From NCBI GenBank assembly GCA_964242415.1, contig CAXTAT010000062.1, forward strand, positions 1-9,183: a stretch of DNA of 9,183 nt. Reading direction: 5' to 3'. The position numbers were made by a program, and so were the translations under genes. This document shows, piece by piece, positions 6,283 to 9,183 of this stretch. Within the stretch, counting starts at the first letter, position 1; every line of letters starts with the position of its first letter. Below the pieces are notes generated by a model, which saw only the letters and a list, made by a program, of their open reading frames with translations, was not told where the DNA came from and ran no database searches. This stretch comes from DASWOJ01 sp964242415 (lineage in GTDB: Bacteria; Pseudomonadota; Alphaproteobacteria; Acetobacterales; Acetobacteraceae).

Positions 6283-6318
6283 GGGACATAGAGCAGGGTT
6301 CGCATCAAGGAGGTTCAC

Positions 6319-6954
6319 ATGGCGAAAACCGGCCGCCCTCGCGGCTTCGACAAGGACCGGGCGACGGAGCAGGCAATGCACCTGTTCTGGGAGCACGGCT
6401 ACGAGGCGACTTCCCTGAGCCAACTCAAGGCGGCCATGGGCGGGCTTTCGCCATCGAGCTTCTTCGCCGCCTTTGGTTCCAAAGAAGAGCTGTTCCGCGC
6501 CGTGCTCGACCGCTACCTGGCGACTCACGGACAGGTCGTGGCGGCCTTGCGCGACCCCGCCCTGCCGCCGCGCGAGGCGGTGGAGCGGGCGTTGCGCGGC
6601 TCCGCCCGGATGCAGACCGGGGCCGCCCACCCGCCGGGGTGCCTCGTGGTCGTATCGGCCACGACCTGCGCGCCGGAGAACCGGCACTTGCGGGAACGGC
6701 TGGCGGAGGAGCGGGCCGGCAACCGTGCCGCGTTGCGCGCCTGTGTGGACCGGGCGGTCGCCGCGGGCGAGCTGCGGCCGGAGACGGATGCGGCCGGGCT
6801 GGCTGCGGCGCTGGACGCGGTGCTGGCCGGCTTGTCCACCCAAGCCCGCGACGGCGTGCCGCTTCCGGTGCTCGAAGCCGGGATCACGGCCACCCTGGGC
6901 GCGTGGGACGCCTGGACGATCAGCGACGCTCCCACCAAGAGGACGAGCAACTGA
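6319..6954 (+). CDS. TetR/AcrR-family transcriptional regulator
   Basis: This 211-aa repressor-type regulator has an N-terminal helix-turn-helix, GRPRGFDKDRATEQAMHLFW followed by EHGYEATSLSQLKAAMGGLS and FFAAFGSKEELFRAVL (about 5-62, recognition region about 33-53). The variable ligand-binding domain includes HPPGCLVVVSATTCAPENRH, a GCL cysteine segment typical of one TetR subgroup. AAGGAGG (6307-6313) lies 5 bases before the ATG. It is divergent from the hydrolase operon and stands 2 bases ahead of the first NTF2-like gene, so it probably controls both units and itself. The ligand is unknown, perhaps a substrate or product of the neighbouring enzymes. The family call is firm; the direction of control is inferred. 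Confidence 0.93.
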   Translation: MAKTGRPRGFDKDRATEQAMHLFWEHGYEATSLSQLKAAMGGLSPSSFFAAFGSKEELFRAVLDRYLATHGQVVAALRDPALPPREAVERALRGSARMQTGAAHPPGCLVVVSATTCAPENRHLRERLAEERAGNRAALRACVDRAVAAGELRPETDAAGLAAALDAVLAGLSTQARDGVPLPVLEAGITATLGAWDAWTISDAPTKRTSN

Positions 6955-6956
6955 CA

Positions 6957-7412
6957 ATGACCCCTATCGACGTCGTCCGCGCCATCCTGGCGAACCCCAC
7001 CGACCTCGGGGCGATGCGGGAGCTGGTGGCGCCGGATGCCACCTACGTGTCGCTGAACTACGACAACCCAGAGCTGAAACGCATCATGCCCTGGACCGGG
7101 ACGCAGACCGGGCCGGAGGCGATCGTGGGCACCTATGGCCGCGTCGGCCGCTACTGGAAAAACGAGGGCTTCGCCGTCGAGGACATCTTCGCATCCGGCG
7201 GCAACGTCGCGGTGTTTGGCCGCTTCACCTACCGCTCGGTCACGCTGCACCGGGCGGTCACGTCGCCGTTCGCGATCCTGGCTCGGGTGCGGGACGGCAA
7301 GCTCACCTACATGCAATTCATGGAGGACACGTTCGGCACCGCCCAGACGTTCCGCGCAGGCGGCGCCGCCATCTTCCGGGCCGATCCGGATGGTGGGGAG
7401 GTCTCACTGTGA
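6957..7412 (+). CDS. NTF2/SnoaL-like protein, first copy
   Basis: This 151-aa protein has the NTF2-like cone fold, judged from MTPIDVVRAILANPTDLGAM, ELVAPDATYVSLNYDNPELK, WTGTQTGPEAIVGTYGRVGR, then a strand-rich second half with GNVAVFGRFTYRS and ILARVRDGKLTYMQFMEDT. Such proteins include SnoaL-type cyclases, ketosteroid-isomerase relatives and hydratases, and many have no known reaction. The length is normal for one domain. The start codon lies 2 bases after the tetR-like stop (TGACAATG) with only a weak AGAGGA further upstream, which suggests coupled translation. The end overlaps the next start. A role beside the hydrolase and dehydrogenases, such as isomerising or dehydrating an intermediate, is an inference. 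Confidence 0.82.
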   Translation: MTPIDVVRAILANPTDLGAMRELVAPDATYVSLNYDNPELKRIMPWTGTQTGPEAIVGTYGRVGRYWKNEGFAVEDIFASGGNVAVFGRFTYRSVTLHRAVTSPFAILARVRDGKLTYMQFMEDTFGTAQTFRAGGAAIFRADPDGGEVSL

Positions 7413-7876
7413 GCGCGGCAGAGGCTTCCGATCTGGTCGCCGTGCTTAGGCGCTTCTACGAGGCGGAGGCGGCTTACATGAAGGCTGGCGGTGCCGCGCA
7501 CGGCGCGAGTTTCGGCGCCATCGCGGCCACGCTCGATCCGGAGGTCGTGCTGCACCAATCGCCCGACCTGCCCTGGGGCGGTGAGTTCCACGGCCACGAC
7601 GGGTACGCCGAATGGGCGCGGCGGATGAGCGACGCTTTCGACCAGCTCGCGGTCAGGGACGAGCGGCTCTTCGCGTCCGGGAACACGGTCGTGTCCGTCT
7701 GCCGGCTTGTTACCCGCTCGCGTGCCAACGGGCGGGTGATCGACGCACCCATGGCGCAGGTCGTCAGAATGAGGGACGGCCGAATCACAGAGTTCCGCCC
7801 GTTCTACTGGAACGTCCCCGACTACCAGGCCGCGGTCAGGGGGCAGGGCAATAGCTGTAGAGGCGAACAGCCGTGA
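7409..7876 (+). CDS. NTF2/SnoaL-like protein, second copy
   Basis: This 155-aa protein of the same fold class has an N-terminal helix (DLVAVLRRFYEAEAAYMKAG), then LDPEVVLHQSPDLPWGGEFH, GHDGYAEWARRMSDAFDQLA, and strands GNTVVSVCRLVTRSRANGRV and AQVVRMRDGRITEFRPFYWN. The start is GTG at 7409, overlapping the previous stop (GTGA) and preceded by GGGGAGG (7395-7401) with a 7-base gap. Polar residues in the pocket region (His in VVLHQSPDLPW, Asp and Glu nearby) resemble substrate-binding or catalytic positions, but I cannot assign a reaction. It is the last gene of the rightward unit. It is clearly diverged from the first NTF2-like protein, so the pair is not a recent duplication. Confidence 0.82.
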   Translation: MSAAEASDLVAVLRRFYEAEAAYMKAGGAAHGASFGAIAATLDPEVVLHQSPDLPWGGEFHGHDGYAEWARRMSDAFDQLAVRDERLFASGNTVVSVCRLVTRSRANGRVIDAPMAQVVRMRDGRITEFRPFYWNVPDYQAAVRGQGNSCRGEQP

Positions 7877-8116
7877 ACAACGGCACAGCGGCCGACTCCA
7901 TCCCAAAAGCCGTTTGACTGCTGTGCGCTGTCCGCCAGATGCGGTCGTGAAGTCACGTTTGTTCTCGCGCAGGAGGGTCGTCCGCCAAACGAAGCCCAAC
8001 CGTTCAGGCTCATCCTGTCCGGCAACCCTGCACCGCTCACGGGAAGCCGGACACTTTGATTGCTGGACGGGAGAACGGTGTGACCTTCAACGATAACTGG
8101 CGGGGTTCTACCGGCG
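7877..8116. other. convergent intergenic region without a supported gene
   Basis: These 240 bases lie between the ends of two convergent genes. They contain two overlapping inverted pairs just after the NTF2-like stop (AACGGC 7879-7884 with GCCGTT 7909-7914; GCACAGC 7883-7889 with GCTGTGC 7920-7926) whose order is crossing rather than nested. They also contain a 38-bp palindrome at 8016-8053. No convincing coding frame or T-rich terminator is visible. Confidence 0.6.
8016..8053. repeat. 38-bp palindrome between convergent genes; possible terminator or recombinase site
   Basis: Perfect 8-bp arms TGTCCGGC and GCCGGACA are separated by 22 bases, and an inner CCC/GGG pair extends symmetry to 11 of 13 arm positions. 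As RNA it would form a hairpin in either direction between two gene ends, although no T run follows. TGTC...GACA ends also recall resolvase subsites, and a resolvase gene ends 64 bases away. I cannot decide between these readings. Confidence 0.5.
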
Positions 8117-8698
8117 CTATGTGGCGGGCCGTTGCCGCCCCAGGGTCCGGTAAACTGTCGGGCGGGACACCGTGAACAACTCGGCCAGGTCGCTGATGGA
8201 ACACTCGCCGCTGTCGTGCATCCGGCGCAGCTCCTTCTGCTGCTTGTCGGAGAGCTTGGGCTGCTTGCCGCGCAGCTTTCCCCGGGCGCGTGCGATGGCC
8301 ATGCCCTCGCGGGTGCGCAGCCGGATGAGGTCCGCTTCGAACTCCGCGAAGGTGGCGAGGATGTTGAAGAACATCTTTCCCCTGGGATCGACGGGATCAT
8401 AGACGCTCGATCCCAGCGCAAGCTTGACGCCGCGGACAACGAGGGCGTCGGCGATGAACCGGGCGTCTGGGACCGACCGCGCCAGCCGGTCGAGCTTGGG
8501 CACGACGAGCGTGTCTCCTGTGCGCACGGCGGCGAGGGCCTGGTCGAGGCCGGGCCGGGACCGGTTCGTGCCTGTTAGCCCGTGATCGGTGTAGATCCTG
8601 TCGGCGGCGACCCCGAGCTTCTCAAGGGCGGCTTTCTGGGCAGCGAGGTCCTGCTTGTCGGTGCAGCAGCGGGCGTAGCCGATCAGGGTAGTAGTCAT
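8117..8698 (-). CDS. Tn3-type small serine resolvase/invertase with Cys at the catalytic Ser position
   Basis: This 193-aa recombinase has a resolvase domain (about 4-135) and a C-terminal helix-turn-helix (about 160-190, CSISDLAELFTVSRPTVYRT). The family N-terminus YAR(V/C)ST is here YARCCTDKQDL, so the nucleophile position (residue 12) is cysteine, codon TGC, instead of serine. Other active-site residues are present: LDRLAR with Arg71 and Arg74, and the E-helix region KMFFNILATFAEFEADLIR. Such enzymes resolve cointegrates or invert segments at res-like sites. The cysteine should abolish or greatly reduce activity. The ATG at 8698 matches the usual family start; no close Shine-Dalgarno is visible (GGGGAGG is about 22 bases upstream). 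No transposase gene accompanies it in the window. Otherwise full length with no frameshift. Confidence 0.9.
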   Translation of the reverse strand: MTTTLIGYARCCTDKQDLAAQKAALEKLGVAADRIYTDHGLTGTNRSRPGLDQALAAVRTGDTLVVPKLDRLARSVPDARFIADALVVRGVKLALGSSVYDPVDPRGKMFFNILATFAEFEADLIRLRTREGMAIARARGKLRGKQPKLSDKQQKELRRMHDSGECSISDLAELFTVSRPTVYRTLGRQRPAT

Positions 8699-8754
8699 AG
8701 CCAAATGTGTAACGTTAAGCCTCCCCTCAATGATAGGGTTGCCGTACCAGCTAT

Positions 8755-8766
8755 GTGAGACACCGT
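8755..8766 (+). repeat. direct repeat GTGAGAYACCGT, copy 1
   Basis: GTGAGACACCGT recurs as GTGAGATACCGT at 9135-9146 (11 of 12 identical, 380 bases apart). Its last nine bases plus context, ACACCGTTC (8760-8768), are also an exact inverted match to GAACGGTGT at 8073-8081 beyond the other end of the resolvase gene. Function unknown. Confidence 0.35.
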
Positions 8767-9134
8767 TCCGCTTGGTTCTACAAGGCTTGCCCGGCGCGGT
8801 CTGAACCGTCCGCTGGCCGATCCCCTTGCGAACACCTGGCCGGCGTGCGGCAGGCCGTAGCAGGGAGCGTCGGCCACGTCCTTTGCGGCCTCGGACAAGC
8901 GGCGGCGCGCGTAGGCGACAAATCGCTTTGCCGTACTCCGGGTCCTACCTGGGAAAGAGTGTGCCCCTGCCGCACGCCGCGCCGGCGAGGTTGGCACCCC
9001 GGTCCGGGTGGCGAAGCGGAGGCTGGCGCGCTACCGCCAGGGCGGGCCTGGCTGACCTGGCGCGCCTTGACCCGTCAGAACGTCCAATGCTCGGTGTCAA
9101 CCACATCTACGTGGCAACCCGAACGGCTGGTCCA

Positions 9135-9146
9135 GTGAGATACCGT
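9135..9146 (+). repeat. direct repeat GTGAGAYACCGT, copy 2
   Basis: This second copy lies near the right edge of the window and is followed by CACCTTCAGC. ACCTTCA also follows the inverted motif at 8084-8090. It could be part of an element end or of a family of interspersed motifs; the window is too short to tell. Confidence 0.33.
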
Positions 9147-9183
9147 CACCTTCAGCAAGCGTTTTCTTCACGCCTCGGCAAGT

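Larger units (their letters stand above)
8699..9183. other. 485-base region with no supported gene
   Basis: Frames here are open by GC bias but show no recognisable domain, no good ribosome site and uneven codon use. Visible structure is limited to AACGTT in TAACGTTA just upstream of the resolvase start (8709-8716), a 12-bp direct repeat GTGAGAYACCGT at 8755-8766 and 9135-9146, and short inverted matches to the far side of the resolvase gene. A frame on the plus strand is open from 8805 to the right edge, but nothing in it is familiar. Confidence 0.5.

Noticed and set aside
4449..6418. Plus-strand frames of 262-268 aa opposite the dehydrogenase and hydrolase
   Set aside because: Composition is rich in Arg, Gly and His from antisense GC bias; no motifs and no ribosome sites.
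6268..6957. Minus-strand 229-aa frame opposite the TetR gene
   Set aside because: Antisense shadow; the plus strand has a strong ribosome site and a clear helix-turn-helix.
7822..8439. Minus-strand 205-aa frame overlapping the resolvase gene and intergenic DNA
   Set aside because: It runs out of frame through the resolvase gene; no domain is visible.
8755..9138. Plus-strand 127-aa frame near the right edge
   Set aside because: No family features, erratic codon use and no ribosome site; likely chance openness in GC-rich DNA.
8805..9183. Plus-strand frame open to the right edge (includes PMLGVNHIYVATRTAGP)
   Set aside because: It could be part of a gene continuing outside, but no start, ribosome site or familiar motif supports it within the window.
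1..9183. CRISPR arrays, tRNA or rRNA genes
   Set aside because: No regularly spaced repeats and no cloverleaf or ribosomal RNA signatures were seen on either strand.

Overview
The window is high-GC DNA with strongly GC-ending codons, clear Shine-Dalgarno sites and gene families typical of Alphaproteobacteria. I infer a member of the Acetobacteraceae/Rhodospirillales or Methylobacterium type, but no marker gene proves this. It is an accessory region: nested mobile DNA on the left, a small divergent metabolic cluster in the middle, and a resolvase gene of a second element on the right.

Left (1-2970): an IS1182-family transposase gene, its 5' part outside the window, is split in two. The left piece ends at base 236 inside the family motif GY(K/M)VHLTETCDED, and the motif resumes at base 2190. 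The intervening DNA (237-2189, 1953 bp) encodes a 561-aa large serine recombinase (minus strand) and perhaps a small overlapping ORF. It begins and ends with 21-bp inverted repeats that match at 20 of 21 positions. Each repeat abuts a CA dinucleotide in the flank. Removing the element plus one CA rejoins the transposase exactly in frame. This is the expected footprint of a large serine recombinase: a 2-bp crossover core and a circular joint (attP) made of two inverted arms. The recombinase frame has no stop of its own before the element edge, so its last 22 codons are host IS DNA read antisense.

Middle (3116-7876): two divergent transcription units share a 119-bp control region (6200-6318). 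Leftward are an alpha/beta hydrolase, a 3-hydroxyisobutyrate-dehydrogenase-like oxidoreductase, a short-chain dehydrogenase broken by an in-frame TGA, and an EthD-family protein. Rightward are a TetR regulator and two NTF2/SnoaL-like proteins. A palindrome GGACCGATCAGTCC lies exactly in the 17-bp spacer of a candidate promoter for the hydrolase operon and is the likely TetR operator. The gene mix suggests catabolism or detoxification of an ester- or ketone-containing small molecule; the substrate cannot be read from the sequence.

Right (7877-9183): a 240-bp convergent intergenic region holds a 38-bp palindrome. It is followed by a Tn3-type small resolvase gene (minus strand) whose catalytic serine position is cysteine. 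The last 485 bases contain no gene I can support, only short repeated motifs.
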